64,000 nt of DNA from Pseudoroseomonas aestuarii (GCF_042651065.1 NZ_JBHSCH010000002.1:1-64000); one strand, 5' to 3'. Positions 39,897 through 49,501 are shown, counted from the stretch's first letter. Notes: a model not told the origin generated them from the letters alone. Program-made: numbers and translations.

Positions 39897-41621
39897 ATGC
39901 GGCGCATCCTTCCCTTCCTCGGCGAGGCCTGGGCGCTGGCGCGCCCCTACTGGAACAGCGAGGAACGCTGGCGCGCGCGTGGCCTGCTGGCCGTGGTCGT
40001 GCTGCTGAACCTGGCGCTGGTGGGCATGGGCGTGCTGCTCACCTACTGGCAGCGCGCCTTCTACAACGCGCTGGAGGCCAAGGACTTCGCGGCCTTCACC
40101 GGGCTGATCCTGTGGGGCCAGGGCGGCGAGGAAGGCTTCATGCCCGGCTTCTCGCTCATCGCCGCGGCCTACATCCTGGTGGGCGTCTATGCGCTGTATC
40201 TCCAGCAGGCGCTGCAGATCCGCTGGCGCCGCTGGCTGACCGACCGGATGCTCTCCGGCTGGCTGGAGAAGCGCGCCTATTACCGCGTCGCGCTGACCGA
40301 TGCCGGCACCGACAACCCCGACCAGCGCATCGCCGACGACACCCGCCTCTATGTGGACGGCACCCTCGTCCTCGGCCTCGGGCTGATGAACGCGGTGGTG
40401 ACGCTGGCCTCCTTCGTGGTGGTGCTGTGGGGCCTCTCGGGGCCGATGGAGGTCTTCGGCCTCTCCATCCCCGGCTACATGGTGTGGGTGGCGCTGCTCT
40501 ATGCCGGGCTCGGCACCTGGCTGGCGCACCTGATCGGCCGCAAGCTGATCGGGCTGAACTTCCTGCAGCAGCGGGTGGAGGCGGATTTCCGCTACGCCCT
40601 GGTGCGCTTCCGCGAGACCATGGAGGGCGTGGCGCTGCATGGCGGCGAGGCGCAGGAGAAGCGCGGCCTGCTGGCCCGCTTCGGCGCCGTCATCCAGAAC
40701 TGGTGGGGCATCATGCGCGCCACCAAGCAGCTCACCTTCTTCACCGCGGGCTACGGGCAGCTCGCGGTCATCTTCCCCATCGTCGTCGCGGCGCCCGCCT
40801 TCTTCGCCGGGCGCATCCAGCTCGGCGGGCTGATCCAGACCTCCTCCGCCTTCGGCGAGGTGCAGGGCTCGCTCTCCTGGATCGTCACCAACTACGCGCG
40901 GCTGACCGAGTGGCGCGCCACGGTGGAGCGCCTCACCGGCTTCCAGCGCGCCCTGCGGGCGGCGCAGGACGCGGCCGGCGAAGGCCCCTCCCTCACCGCC
41001 GGCGGCGGCGACGGGCTGCGGGTGGAGGCGCTCTCCATCGCCCTGCCCGATGGCCGCGCCCTGGCACAGGATGCCGCGCTGCACCTGGCGCCGGGCGAGG
41101 CGGTGGTCATCACCGGCGCCTCGGGCAGCGGCAAGTCCACCCTGTTCCGGGCGCTCGCCGGCATCTGGCCCTTCGGCACCGGGCGCATCGCGCTGCCGCC
41201 GGGCGAGGCGCTGTTCCTGCCGCAGCGCCCCTACATCCCGCTCGGCACGCTGCGCGCCGCCATCTGCTATCCGCACGATGCGGCGGAATATCCGGAGGCG
41301 GCCGTGGTGGCGGCGCTGGAACAGGCCGGCCTCGGCGCGCTGCGCGACCGGCTGGACGCGGTGGAGCCCTGGGAGCGCCGCCTCTCGGGCGGCGAGCAGC
41401 AGCGGCTGGCGCTGGCCCGCGCCCTGCTGCTGAAGCCGCGCTGGCTGTTCCTCGACGAGGCGACGGCCAGCCTCGACCCGGAGGCGGAGGAGCATCTCTA
41501 CGCCACGCTGCGGCGCGAGCTGCCGGAGACCGCCATCCTCTCCATCGCTCACCGCCCCGCCGTGGTGCGCCACCACGACCGGGTGCTGCGCCTCTCGGAG
41601 GGGCGGATCGGTCCCGCCTGA
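39897..41621 (+). CDS. ABC transporter, SbmA/BacA-like permease fused to ATPase (YddA/ABCD type)
   Basis: 574 aa. The N-terminal six-helix region contains LTYWQRAFYNALEAKDFAAF and RWLTDRMLSGWLEKRAYYR, and NPDQRIADD(T)RLY, the SbmA/BacA/ABCD signature. The ATPase domain from about 385 has Walker A GASGSGKST, signature LSGGEQQRLALARAL and Walker B WLFLDEATASLD. The relatives move peptides, vitamin B12 (Rv1819c) or very-long-chain lipids, so the substrate is open. Confidence 0.88.
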   Translation: MRRILPFLGEAWALARPYWNSEERWRARGLLAVVVLLNLALVGMGVLLTYWQRAFYNALEAKDFAAFTGLILWGQGGEEGFMPGFSLIAAAYILVGVYALYLQQALQIRWRRWLTDRMLSGWLEKRAYYRVALTDAGTDNPDQRIADDTRLYVDGTLVLGLGLMNAVVTLASFVVVLWGLSGPMEVFGLSIPGYMVWVALLYAGLGTWLAHLIGRKLIGLNFLQQRVEADFRYALVRFRETMEGVALHGGEAQEKRGLLARFGAVIQNWWGIMRATKQLTFFTAGYGQLAVIFPIVVAAPAFFAGRIQLGGLIQTSSAFGEVQGSLSWIVTNYARLTEWRATVERLTGFQRALRAAQDAAGEGPSLTAGGGDGLRVEALSIALPDGRALAQDAALHLAPGEAVVITGASGSGKSTLFRALAGIWPFGTGRIALPPGEALFLPQRPYIPLGTLRAAICYPHDAAEYPEAAVVAALEQAGLGALRDRLDAVEPWERRLSGGEQQRLALARALLLKPRWLFLDEATASLDPEAEEHLYATLRRELPETAILSIAHRPAVVRHHDRVLRLSEGRIGPA

Positions 41622-41639
41622 AGGGGTGGCGCGGCCCCT

Positions 41640-42596
41640 TCAGGCGCTGCCGATGAAGATGCCCGTCAGCAGCACCAGCACGCCGCCCAGCACCACCTGC
41701 ACGATGGCGCTGGTGAAGGGCGTCTCCATGTAGCGCCAGCGGATCCAGGCGATGGCAAACAGCTCCAGCGCCACGATCACCCCCGCCACCGCCGTGGCGG
41801 TCCAGAAATCCGGGATCAGATACGGCAGGGTGTGGCCGAGGCCGCCCAGCGTCGTCATCACGCCGCAGACGCCGCCGCGCAGCCAGGGATGGCCGCGCCC
41901 GGTGATCTCGCCATCGTCCGAGAGTGCCTCCGTCAGCCCCATGCTGATGCCGGCGCCGATGGAGGCGGCGAGGCCGACGACGAAGGCATCGCCCGAGTTC
42001 TGCGTGACGAAGGCGGCGGCGAAGATCGGCGCCAGGGTGGAGACGGAGCCGTCGATCAGCCCCGCCAGGCCCGGCTGCACCACCTGCAGCAGCAGCATCC
42101 GCCGCGCCTCGGCATCCTCGGCGCTGCGGGCGTCGGCGGGCAGCAGCTCGGCCTCCAGCGCCGCGGCGCGGTCCTCGTGCTTCTGCTCGATCTCGGCGAG
42201 GTCGCCGAGCAGGCGGCGCACCTCGGTGTCACGCGCGCGCTCGGCGGCACGGGCATAGAACTGGCCGGCCTCGCGTTCCATCAGCGCCGCCTGGGCGCGC
42301 ACCGTCTCGATCCGCAGATCCCGCATCAGCCAGACCGGGCGGCGCTTCATGAAGCCGCGCACATCCTGCCGGGTGATGTAGGGCATCTCCCGCCCGAACT
42401 TCGCCTCGTAGAGGGTCAGCAGGCGGTGGCGGTGCTCCTCCTCCTCCGCCGCCATCGCGTCGAACAGCGCGGCGGAGGCGGGGTAGCTGGCCCGCAGCCG
42501 CAGCGCGAAGCTGCGGTAGATGCGGGCATCCTCCTCCTCATTGGCGACCGCCAGGGCGAGGGTCTCGGCCTCCGTCAGGTCCTGGAAGCGTTTCAT
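41640..42596 (-). CDS. mbfA: MbfA: ferritin-like domain fused to VIT1/CCC1 iron exporter
   Basis: 318 aa. The N-terminal about 150 residues are a rubrerythrin/ferritin-like di-iron domain (ANEEEDARIYRSFA, AAEEEEHRHRLL, EREAGQFYARAAER, EIEQKHEDRAAALE). The C-terminal part has about five membrane helices of the VIT1 family (GLIDGSVSTLAPIFAAAFV, GGVCGVMTTLGGLGHTLPYL). In rhizobia MbfA exports iron and is repressed by Irr. Only a weak GAGAA-N9-TTCTC repeat (42689-42707) is seen upstream, not a convincing Irr box. Confidence 0.92.
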   Translation of the reverse strand: MKRFQDLTEAETLALAVANEEEDARIYRSFALRLRASYPASAALFDAMAAEEEEHRHRLLTLYEAKFGREMPYITRQDVRGFMKRRPVWLMRDLRIETVRAQAALMEREAGQFYARAAERARDTEVRRLLGDLAEIEQKHEDRAAALEAELLPADARSAEDAEARRMLLLQVVQPGLAGLIDGSVSTLAPIFAAAFVTQNSGDAFVVGLAASIGAGISMGLTEALSDDGEITGRGHPWLRGGVCGVMTTLGGLGHTLPYLIPDFWTATAVAGVIVALELFAIAWIRWRYMETPFTSAIVQVVLGGVLVLLTGIFIGSA

Positions 42597-42777
42597 GCGG
42601 GTGGCTCTCCTGCCCGGCATTGTTGCCGCGGAGCCCGGGCGAGGCAACCCGGCAGGCGCAGTTTCCGCCGATTTTTCAGGCACTTGGAGAGAATGCGCCG
42701 CGTTCTCAACCCGGCTTCGCAAAGCCCCCGGCACGGCCCATGATGCGGCTCCGAACCCGCAGGAAAGGATCTGGCCC

Positions 42778-43629
42778 ATGACCGCCGTGCTGCAGCCCGC
42801 CATCGACCATGTGGTGATCAATGTCGGCGACAGGCTGGACGACGCGGCCGGGCGCTATGCCCGGCTCGGCTTCCAGCTCACCGAGCGCGGGCATCACTCC
42901 CTGGGTTCCAGCAACAACCTCGCCATCTTCGGCACGGACTACCTGGAGCTGCTGGGCTTCGAGCCGGGCCGCGCGGCGGCGCGGCCGGAGCTGCTGAGCA
43001 TGCCGGCCGGCCTGGGCGGGCTGGTGTTCAAGCCGCCGGCCGATGCCGGCTTCCGCGACCGCGTGGCCGCCGCCGGACTGCCGGTGCAGGATTCCCGCGA
43101 ATTCGTCCGCCCCGTCGCGCTGCCGGACGGCACCAGCCCGGAGGCGCATTTCCGGGTGACGCATCTGGGGCCGGAGGTCACCTTCGGCGGGCGCGTCTTC
43201 TTCTGCCACCACTTCACGCCGGAGCTGGTGTGGCGGCCGGAATGGCAGCGCCATGCCAATGGCGTCACCGGCATCGCCGAGTTCGGCATCGTCAGCGACG
43301 ACCCGGCGCGGGCGCTGGCGCCCTACAAGGCGCTGTTCGGCGAGGAGGCGATCCGGCCCGTGGCGGGGGGGCTGGCCATCCAGGCGGCGCAGGGCGCCGT
43401 GCTGGTGCTGCTGCCCGAGGCCGCGCGCAGCCACTGGGGCGAGGGCCTGCCGGAGCTGCCCGCCAGCGGCGAGCGCATGGTGGCGCTGAGCTTCCGCACG
43501 GGGGGAACCGGGCTGGACGCGGCGCGGGCGGCGCTCCAGTCCGGCGGGGTGCCGATGCTGGAGAAGCCGGGCCGCATCCTGGTGCCGGCCGAGGAAGCCT
43601 GCGGCGTGGCCCTGGCCTTTCTCGGCTGA
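42778..43629 (+). CDS. VOC-family glyoxalase-like protein
   Basis: 283 aa. The start IDHVVINVGDRLDDAAGRYARLGFQLTER falls in the glyoxalase-like domain family seen beside sugar- and amino-acid-degradation genes. A second VOC half follows (GIAEFGIVSDDPARALAPYKALFG). HHFTPELVW supplies possible metal or substrate residues. ATG 42778 has AGGAAAGG upstream. Function unknown; convergent with the GntR gene. Confidence 0.78.
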   Translation: MTAVLQPAIDHVVINVGDRLDDAAGRYARLGFQLTERGHHSLGSSNNLAIFGTDYLELLGFEPGRAAARPELLSMPAGLGGLVFKPPADAGFRDRVAAAGLPVQDSREFVRPVALPDGTSPEAHFRVTHLGPEVTFGGRVFFCHHFTPELVWRPEWQRHANGVTGIAEFGIVSDDPARALAPYKALFGEEAIRPVAGGLAIQAAQGAVLVLLPEAARSHWGEGLPELPASGERMVALSFRTGGTGLDAARAALQSGGVPMLEKPGRILVPAEEACGVALAFLG

Positions 43630-43638
43630 GGCGGCGCC

Positions 43639-44349
43639 TCAGGCGCCGGTGAAATGGCCGGGCTGGGCGGCGCGCAGCGTCTCCACCCGGCCCAGCGTGT
43701 CCGCCAGATGGCGCCGCAGCGCCATGGCGGCGCCGGCGCCGTCCCCGGCCAGGATGGCGCCGGCGATCGCCTCATGCTCGCGCAGGATGGTCTCGGCCTT
43801 GCCGGGCGCGGGCAGGTGCAGGCGGCGCAGCCGGTCGAGATGCCCGCTGCGGCTGCGCACCATGGCCCAGAGCGGAGAGATGCCGGCCGCCTCGTGGAGC
43901 GCCTCGTGGAAGGCGTCGTCGGCGGCGGTAAGGCCGGCATGATCCTCCCGCGCCACCAGCTCCGCCTGCCGCGCGAGGTGCCCGGCCAGCACCTCGCCCA
44001 GCGTGGCCGGGGGCGCGGCGGCGAGCGCCTGCACCATCTCCAGCTCCACGGCGCGCCGCAGGAACTGTGCCTGGCGCGCGCTGGTCAGGTCGATCGGCGC
44101 CACGCGGGTGGAGGCGCTCGGCACCACCTCCACCAGCCCCTCCGCCTCCAGCCGCATCAGCGCCTCGCGCACCGGCGTCTGGCTGAGGCCGAGCTGCGCC
44201 GCCAGCGCCGCGCGGGAGAGCACCGCCCCCGGCGGCAACGCCAGGGTCAGGATGGCCTCGCGCAGGCTGGCATAGGCGAAGGCGCCCGCCGAAGGAGGGC
44301 GGCCGAAGGGCTGCAGGGGAAGGGCGGCAGGCGGCTGGATGACGGACAT
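43639..44349 (-). CDS. GntR-family transcriptional regulator, FCD (FadR/VanR) subfamily
   Basis: 236 aa. N-terminal winged helix with LSRAALAAQLGLSQTPVREALMRLEAEGLVEV (about residues 44-75). The all-helical FCD domain has the metal-binding Asp/His pattern (DDAFHEALHEAAG, REHEAIAGAI, LRRHLADT). These regulators usually repress adjacent catabolic genes and are released by a carboxylic-acid ligand. It is divergent from the dehydrogenase-dehydratase-aldolase operon, which is probably its target. Confidence 0.9.
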   Translation of the reverse strand: MSVIQPPAALPLQPFGRPPSAGAFAYASLREAILTLALPPGAVLSRAALAAQLGLSQTPVREALMRLEAEGLVEVVPSASTRVAPIDLTSARQAQFLRRAVELEMVQALAAAPPATLGEVLAGHLARQAELVAREDHAGLTAADDAFHEALHEAAGISPLWAMVRSRSGHLDRLRRLHLPAPGKAETILREHEAIAGAILAGDGAGAAMALRRHLADTLGRVETLRAAQPGHFTGA

Positions 44350-44400
44350 GGTGGGAACCTTATAAGCCCGGCACGCGAAATCCGAAATATCGGCTGCTTG

Positions 44401-44420
44401 CCGGACAAGGTGATGTCCGG
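44401..44420. promoter_or_regulatory. Candidate GntR operator
   Basis: Perfect inverted repeat CCGGACA (44401-44407) and TGTCCGG (44414-44420) separated by six bases. It lies midway between the divergent regulator and dehydrogenase starts. Position and symmetry suggest the regulator's own binding site. Confidence 0.5.
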
Positions 44421-44474
44421 TATCGAGGATGGCAAGGCCGCCCTGTCGCGACGGCCGGATCAGGGAAACGTTCC

Positions 44475-45452
44475 ATGGCCCCAGCCTTGCCCCGAGCCTT
44501 GCCCCGCCTCCTGGTGGCGCGCCGCCTGACCCCGGCCGCCACAGACCGCGCCCGCCGCGAGTTCGACGCCCTGCTGGCGGAGCACGACATGAGCACGGAG
44601 GAGGCGATCGACGCCGCCGCCGCGCACCGGGCAGAGGCCATCCTGATCGGCCCCAAGGTGAAGCTGGATGCCGCCGCCATCGCCCGGCTGCCGGGCCATG
44701 TGAAGCTGATCGCCAACAGCAGCGTCGGCTACGACCACATGGACGCCGAGGCTGCCCGCGCCCGCGGCATCCTGGTGACCAACACGCCGGACGTGCTGAC
44801 CGACTGCACCGCCGACCTCGCCTTCCTGCTCATCCTCGCCGCCTGCCGCCGCGCGCATGAATACGAGGCGCTGATGCGCGCGGGCTGGCGCAAGGGGCTC
44901 GGCCTGCCGGACATGCTGGGCGTGCGGCCCTCCGGCAAGGTGCTCGGCATCGTCGGCATGGGGCGCATCGGGCGGGCCGTGGCGCAGCGCGCGCGCGGCT
45001 TCGGCATGCGCATCCTCTACCACAACCGCAGCCGCCTCTCCCCCGATCTGGAGCAGGGCGCGGAATACTTCGCCTCGGTGCCCGAGATGCTGCCGCACTG
45101 CCAGATCCTCTCGCTGCACCTGCCGGGCGGCGCGGCGAATGGCGTGCTGATGGACGAGGCCGCCTTCGCCGCCCTGCCGCGCGGCGCCGTCTTCGTCAAC
45201 ACCGCGCGCGGCTCGCTGGTGGACGAGGACGCGCTGCTTGCGGCGCTCACCTCCGGCCATCTCTTCGCCGCCGGGCTCGACGTGTTCCGCCGCGAGCCCG
45301 ACTACGACACGCGCTTCGCCGCCCTGCCCAACGTGTTCCTCACGCCGCATGTCGCCAGCGCCACGCTGGAGACGCGCGACGCGATGGGCCTGCGCGCCCT
45401 CGACAACGTGGCCGCCATCGCCGCCGGCCGCGCTCCCCTCGACCCTGTCTGA
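44475..45452 (+). CDS. D-isomer-specific 2-hydroxyacid dehydrogenase (glyoxylate/hydroxypyruvate reductase-like)
   Basis: 325 aa. NAD(P)-binding GIVGMGRIGRAVA near residue 157; the catalytic Arg-Glu-His set in NTARGSLVDEDAL, GLDVFRREPDYD and LTPHVASATLETR. The N-terminal NSSVGYDHMDAEAA is GhrB-like. First gene of a GntR-controlled operon with an IlvD-type dehydratase and an RraA-like protein, so it probably reduces or oxidises a sugar-acid-derived 2-keto/2-hydroxy intermediate. Confidence 0.88.
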   Translation: MAPALPRALPRLLVARRLTPAATDRARREFDALLAEHDMSTEEAIDAAAAHRAEAILIGPKVKLDAAAIARLPGHVKLIANSSVGYDHMDAEAARARGILVTNTPDVLTDCTADLAFLLILAACRRAHEYEALMRAGWRKGLGLPDMLGVRPSGKVLGIVGMGRIGRAVAQRARGFGMRILYHNRSRLSPDLEQGAEYFASVPEMLPHCQILSLHLPGGAANGVLMDEAAFAALPRGAVFVNTARGSLVDEDALLAALTSGHLFAAGLDVFRREPDYDTRFAALPNVFLTPHVASATLETRDAMGLRALDNVAAIAAGRAPLDPV

Positions 45453-45470
45453 CCCGGAAGCCCTGCCGCC

Positions 45471-47234
45471 ATGAGCGAATCCCCGAGCAGTTCCCCCCTG
45501 CCCCGCGTCAAGTCGCCCGAGGAGCTGCGCAGCCGCCGCTGGTTCGGCCCCGCCGACCTCCGCTCCTTCGGCCACCGCTCCCGCGCCATGCAGATGGGCT
45601 ACGCGCCGGAGGAATGGACCGGCAAGCCGATCATCGCCATCCTCAACACCTGGTCGGACCTCAATCCCTGCCACGCGCACTTCAAGCAGCGCGTCGATGA
45701 CGTGAAGCGCGGCGTGCTGCAGGCGGGCGGCTTCCCCGTCGAACTGCCGGCGATCTCGCTGGACGAGAGCTACCTCAAGCCCACCTCCATGCTCTACCGC
45801 AACCTGCTGGCGATGGAGGCGGAGGAGCTGATCCGCAGCCACCCCGTCGATGGCGTAGTGCTGATGGGCGGCTGCGACAAGACGACGCCGGGCCTGATGC
45901 TCGGCGCCACCAGCGCCAACGTGCCGGCCATCTACCTGCCCGCCGGCCCCATGCTGCGCGGCAACTGGGCGGGCAAGGTGCTCGGCTCCGGCTCGGATTC
46001 CTGGAAGTACTGGGACGAGCTGCGCGCCGGCAAGATCACCGACAAGGACTGGCTCGGCGTCGAGCAGGGTATCGCCCGCAGCTACGGCACCTGCATGACC
46101 ATGGGCACGGCCAGCACCATGACGGCGATCGCGGAAGCGGCCGGCATGTGCCTGCCCGGTGCCTCCTCCATCCCGGCGGCGGATGCCAACCACATCCGCA
46201 TGGCCTCCGCCTGCGGCCGCCGCATCGTCGAGATGGTGTGGGAGGATCTGACGCCGCAGAAGATCCAGACGCGCCCGGCCTTCGAGAACGCCATCGCCGT
46301 GGCGATGGCCATGGGCTGCTCGACCAACGCCATCATCCACCTCATCGCCATGGCGCGGCGCGCGGGGCAGGATATCGGCCTCGACGATTTCGAGCGCTAC
46401 AGCCGCAAGGTGCCCGTCATCGGCAATGTGCGCCCCTCGGGCAGCACCTACCTGATGGAGGATTTCTTCTACGCCGGCGGCATCTGCGCGCTGATGGGCA
46501 ACATCCGCGAGCACCTGCACCTGGACTGCCTCACCGTCACCGGCCGGACCATGGGCGAGAACATCGCCGACGCCAAGGTCTACAATGACGACGTGATCCG
46601 CCCCCTCTCCAACCCGATCTATGGCGAGGGGTCGCTCGCGGTGCTGAAGGGCAACCTCGCCCCCTCCGGCTGCGTCATCAAGCCCGCCGCCATGGACCAG
46701 AAGTTCCTGAAGCACTCCGGCCCCGCCGTGGTGTTCGACGACTACCCCTCGATGAAGAAGGCCGTGGAGGACGAGGATTATCCCTTCACGCCGGACAGCG
46801 TGCTGGTGCTGCGCAACGCCGGCCCGCAAGGCGGCCCCGGCATGCCGGAATGGGGCATGCTGCCGATGCCCAAGAAGCTGCTGAAGATGGGGCTGCGCGA
46901 CATGCTGCGCATGTCGGATGCGCGCATGTCCGGCACCAGCTACGGCGCCTGCATCCTGCACGTCTCGCCCGAGAGCTTCGTCGGCGGCCCGCTGGCGCTG
47001 CTGCAGACGGGCGACATCATCGAGATGGACGTGCAGGCGCGCAGCCTCAACATGCTGGTCTCCGAGGCGGAGCTGGAGCGCCGGCGCGCCGCCTGGGTGC
47101 AGCCCGCGGCGCGCTACGAGCGCGGCTATGGCTGGATGTTCACCAAGCACATCCGCCAGGCCGACGAGGGCTGCGACTTCGACTTCCTGGGCACCGAATT
47201 CGGCGCCCCCGTCCCCGAACCCGTCATCTACTGA
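45471..47234 (+). CDS. IlvD/Edd-family dehydratase (sugar-acid/L-arabonate dehydratase-like)
   Basis: 587 aa. Fe-S ligands are Cys67 (WSDLNPCHAHF), Cys135 (MGGCDKTTPG) and Cys208 (YGTCMTMGTASTM), the pattern of 2Fe-2S IlvD enzymes. The N-terminal RSRRWFGPADLRSFGHRSR is characteristic of the pentonate/hexonate dehydratase branch (L-arabonate, D-fuconate), not true dihydroxyacid dehydratase. The neighbouring dehydrogenase and aldolase-like genes support a role in sugar-acid breakdown. Confidence 0.9.
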   Translation: MSESPSSSPLPRVKSPEELRSRRWFGPADLRSFGHRSRAMQMGYAPEEWTGKPIIAILNTWSDLNPCHAHFKQRVDDVKRGVLQAGGFPVELPAISLDESYLKPTSMLYRNLLAMEAEELIRSHPVDGVVLMGGCDKTTPGLMLGATSANVPAIYLPAGPMLRGNWAGKVLGSGSDSWKYWDELRAGKITDKDWLGVEQGIARSYGTCMTMGTASTMTAIAEAAGMCLPGASSIPAADANHIRMASACGRRIVEMVWEDLTPQKIQTRPAFENAIAVAMAMGCSTNAIIHLIAMARRAGQDIGLDDFERYSRKVPVIGNVRPSGSTYLMEDFFYAGGICALMGNIREHLHLDCLTVTGRTMGENIADAKVYNDDVIRPLSNPIYGEGSLAVLKGNLAPSGCVIKPAAMDQKFLKHSGPAVVFDDYPSMKKAVEDEDYPFTPDSVLVLRNAGPQGGPGMPEWGMLPMPKKLLKMGLRDMLRMSDARMSGTSYGACILHVSPESFVGGPLALLQTGDIIEMDVQARSLNMLVSEAELERRRAAWVQPAARYERGYGWMFTKHIRQADEGCDFDFLGTEFGAPVPEPVIY

Positions 47235-47251
47235 GCGAAGGCGAAACGCCC

Positions 47252-47968
47252 ATGGCCCTGAGCCCCGAGACCCGCGACAAGCTGAAGCAGGTCAGCACCG
47301 CCACCCTGGCCACCGCGCTGTTCAAGCGCGGCTTCCGCAGCCAGATGATCCAGGGCGTGCAGCCGCTGCGCCCGATGGCGGAGAGCATGGTGGGGGAGGC
47401 CTTCACGCTGCGCTACATGCCGGCGCGCGAGGACCTCAACAAGCTCGACGTGTTCCGCGACCGCGCCCACCCGCAGCGCAAGGCGGTGGAGGAATGCCCC
47501 CCCGGCGCGGTGATGGTGATGGACAGCCGCAAGGACCCGCGCGCCGCCTCGGCCGGCGGCATCCTGGTGACGCGGCTGCAGCAGCGCGGCGTGGCCGGCG
47601 TCGTCACCGATGGCGGCTTCCGCGACAGCGCGGAGATCGCCACGCTCGACATGCCGTCCTTCCACGCCCGCCCCTCGGCGCCCACCAACCTGACGCTGCA
47701 CCAGGCCATCGACATCAATGTGCCGATCGGCTGCGGCGACGCGCCCGTGTTCCCGGGCGATGTCATCGTCGGCGACAATGACGGCGTCATCGTCATCCCC
47801 GCGCATCTCGCCGACGAGATCGCCACCGAGGCCACCGAGATGACGGCCTTCGAGGATTTCGTCACGGAGAAGGTGCGCGGCGGCCAGAGCATCCTCGGCC
47901 TCTACCCGCCGACCGACGAGAGCAACCTCGCCGCCTTCGCCGAATGGCGGAAGGCGAACGGGCGCTGA
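47252..47968 (+). CDS. RraA-like / HMG-aldolase family protein
   Basis: 238 aa. VSTATLATALFKRGFRSQMIQG, AGGILVTRLQQRGVAGVVTDGGFRD and PVFPGDVIVGDNDGVIVIP are core motifs of the RraA/4-hydroxy-4-methyl-2-oxoglutarate aldolase fold. GGFRD supplies the Arg-Asp that binds oxaloacetate/pyruvate and metal. Linked to an IlvD-type dehydratase it more likely cleaves or processes a 2-keto-3-deoxy acid than inhibits RNase E. Ends at a strong terminator. Confidence 0.85.
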   Translation: MALSPETRDKLKQVSTATLATALFKRGFRSQMIQGVQPLRPMAESMVGEAFTLRYMPAREDLNKLDVFRDRAHPQRKAVEECPPGAVMVMDSRKDPRAASAGGILVTRLQQRGVAGVVTDGGFRDSAEIATLDMPSFHARPSAPTNLTLHQAIDINVPIGCGDAPVFPGDVIVGDNDGVIVIPAHLADEIATEATEMTAFEDFVTEKVRGGQSILGLYPPTDESNLAAFAEWRKANGR

Positions 47969-47974
47969 CGCGCC

Positions 47975-48000
47975 GCCGGGGGAGGCCGCCCTCCCCCGGC
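47975..48000. terminator. Bidirectional terminator between convergent operons
   Basis: GCCGGGGGAG/CTCCCCCGGC stem (47975-47984, 47991-48000), extendable by one pair, then TTT on the plus strand. Located six bases after the RraA-like stop and ten before the end of the amidase gene. Confidence 0.65.
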
Positions 48001-48010
48001 TTTCGCCGCC

Positions 48011-49501
48011 TCAGTCGAAGCTGAGGAAGCCCGGCATCTCGCTGATCGGCCGCGCGGCCTTCAGCTTCGCGAGGTCCGGCACCGGGCGGGCGAGCGCCGC
48101 GTCGCCCGCCGTCGCCGCCTCGATGGCGGCGGCCACCGCGATCACCAGCGCGTCGCCGCCGCGCGGGCCGACGATCTGCAGGCCGAAGGGCATGCCCGCA
48201 TGGTCCACGCCGAGCGGGATGCTGATGGCCGGGTGGCCCACCAGCGTCACCGCATAGGCCATGGCCAGCCAGTGGAAGTAGTTCTTCGTCGGCTGGCCGT
48301 CGATCTCGGACGGGTAAAGCTCGCTCCACGGGCGCGGCGAGAGGGTGATGGCGGGGGTGATGATGACGTCCACGCCGCTCTCGAAGAAGCCCTGCCACGC
48401 GCGGTACATCTTCGTCTGCGCCACCGAGGCACGGGCCACGTCATTGGCGCTGTAGCGCAGCCCCTCCTCGACATTGGCGCGCACATTGGGGCCGACATCC
48501 TGCGGCCGCACCCGCACCTTCTCCTCATGCGCGGCCAGGAAGTTCAGCGCGCGCAGGATGGCGAAGGTCTCGTCGGCGCCGTCACAGTTCGGCGTCTTCT
48601 CCTCGACGCTGGCGAAGAAGGGCGAGAGCGCCTTCATCCGCTCGGCAAAGACGGCGCGGATGTGCTTCTCGGTCGGCGCGAAGCCGAAATCCGGCGTGGC
48701 GGCCACGTGCAGGGTGGAGAGGTCCACCGCCTCGTGCAGCGGCATGCCACGGCGTACGTCGATATCGGGCAGGGTGTAGGCCAGCGGGTCGAGCGCGTGG
48801 TCGGCGGCCATGACGGAGAGCATCAGGGCGAGGTCGCCCATGTCGCGCGCCATCGGGCCCAGCACCGGCAGGTTGGACCAGCCGAGCAGGCGGCGCTCCG
48901 CCGGCACCAGGCCGGGGCTGGGGCGGAAGCCGACGATGCCGTTGAAGGCCGCCGGGTTGCGCAAGGACCCGCCGGTGTCCGAGCCGCTGGCCAGCGGCAC
49001 CATCGAGCAGGCCAGCGCCACGCCGGAGCCGCCCGAGGAGCCGGCCGCCGAGCGCGTCGGGTCGAAGGGATTGCCCGTCGCGCCATAGACGGCGTTGCGC
49101 GTGTTGGCGCCGGCGCCGAATTCCGGCGTGTTGGTCTTGCCAAGCACGATGCCGCCCGCCTCGCGCAGGTCGGCCACCATGGAGGAATCCCTGGCGGGCA
49201 CGTGATCCTTGAAGATCGGGCTGCCGAAGGTGGTGCGCAGCCCTTCCGTCTCGTCGAGGTCCTTGATGCCGAGCGGCAGGCCGTGCAGCGCGCCGAGCGC
49301 CGCGCCCTGCATCACCGCCTGCTCGGCCTGCTTCGCGGCCGCGCGGGCGCGCTCCTCGTCCATGGCCGTCATGGCGTTCACGGCGTGGTTCACGGCGCCG
49401 ATGCGCGCGAGGCAGGAATCCAGCAGCTCAACAGGCGAGAGCTTCTTCTCGCCGATCAGGCGGCGGGCGGTCACGGCGGGCAGGTCACACGGTTCAGTCA
49501 C
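48011..49501 (-). CDS. Amidase (amidase-signature family)
   Basis: 496 aa. The catalytic triad is visible: Lys80 (LPLGIKDLDE), cis-Ser in SAAGSSGGSGVALA (155/156) and nucleophile Ser179 (GSDTGGSLRNPA). It starts with GTG at 49501, which has AGGAG eight bases upstream. The family hydrolyses diverse amides, so the substrate is open. Downstream of the gamma-glutamyltransferase in the same orientation (67 bp apart), likely one operon. Confidence 0.9.
   Translation of the reverse strand: MTEPCDLPAVTARRLIGEKKLSPVELLDSCLARIGAVNHAVNAMTAMDEERARAAAKQAEQAVMQGAALGALHGLPLGIKDLDETEGLRTTFGSPIFKDHVPARDSSMVADLREAGGIVLGKTNTPEFGAGANTRNAVYGATGNPFDPTRSAAGSSGGSGVALACSMVPLASGSDTGGSLRNPAAFNGIVGFRPSPGLVPAERRLLGWSNLPVLGPMARDMGDLALMLSVMAADHALDPLAYTLPDIDVRRGMPLHEAVDLSTLHVAATPDFGFAPTEKHIRAVFAERMKALSPFFASVEEKTPNCDGADETFAILRALNFLAAHEEKVRVRPQDVGPNVRANVEEGLRYSANDVARASVAQTKMYRAWQGFFESGVDVIITPAITLSPRPWSELYPSEIDGQPTKNYFHWLAMAYAVTLVGHPAISIPLGVDHAGMPFGLQIVGPRGGDALVIAVAAAIEAATAGDAALARPVPDLAKLKAARPISEMPGFLSFD

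Noticed and set aside
42689..42707. Irr-type iron box upstream of mbfA
   Set aside because: GAGAA-N9-TTCTC is too short and wrongly spaced for the known motif.
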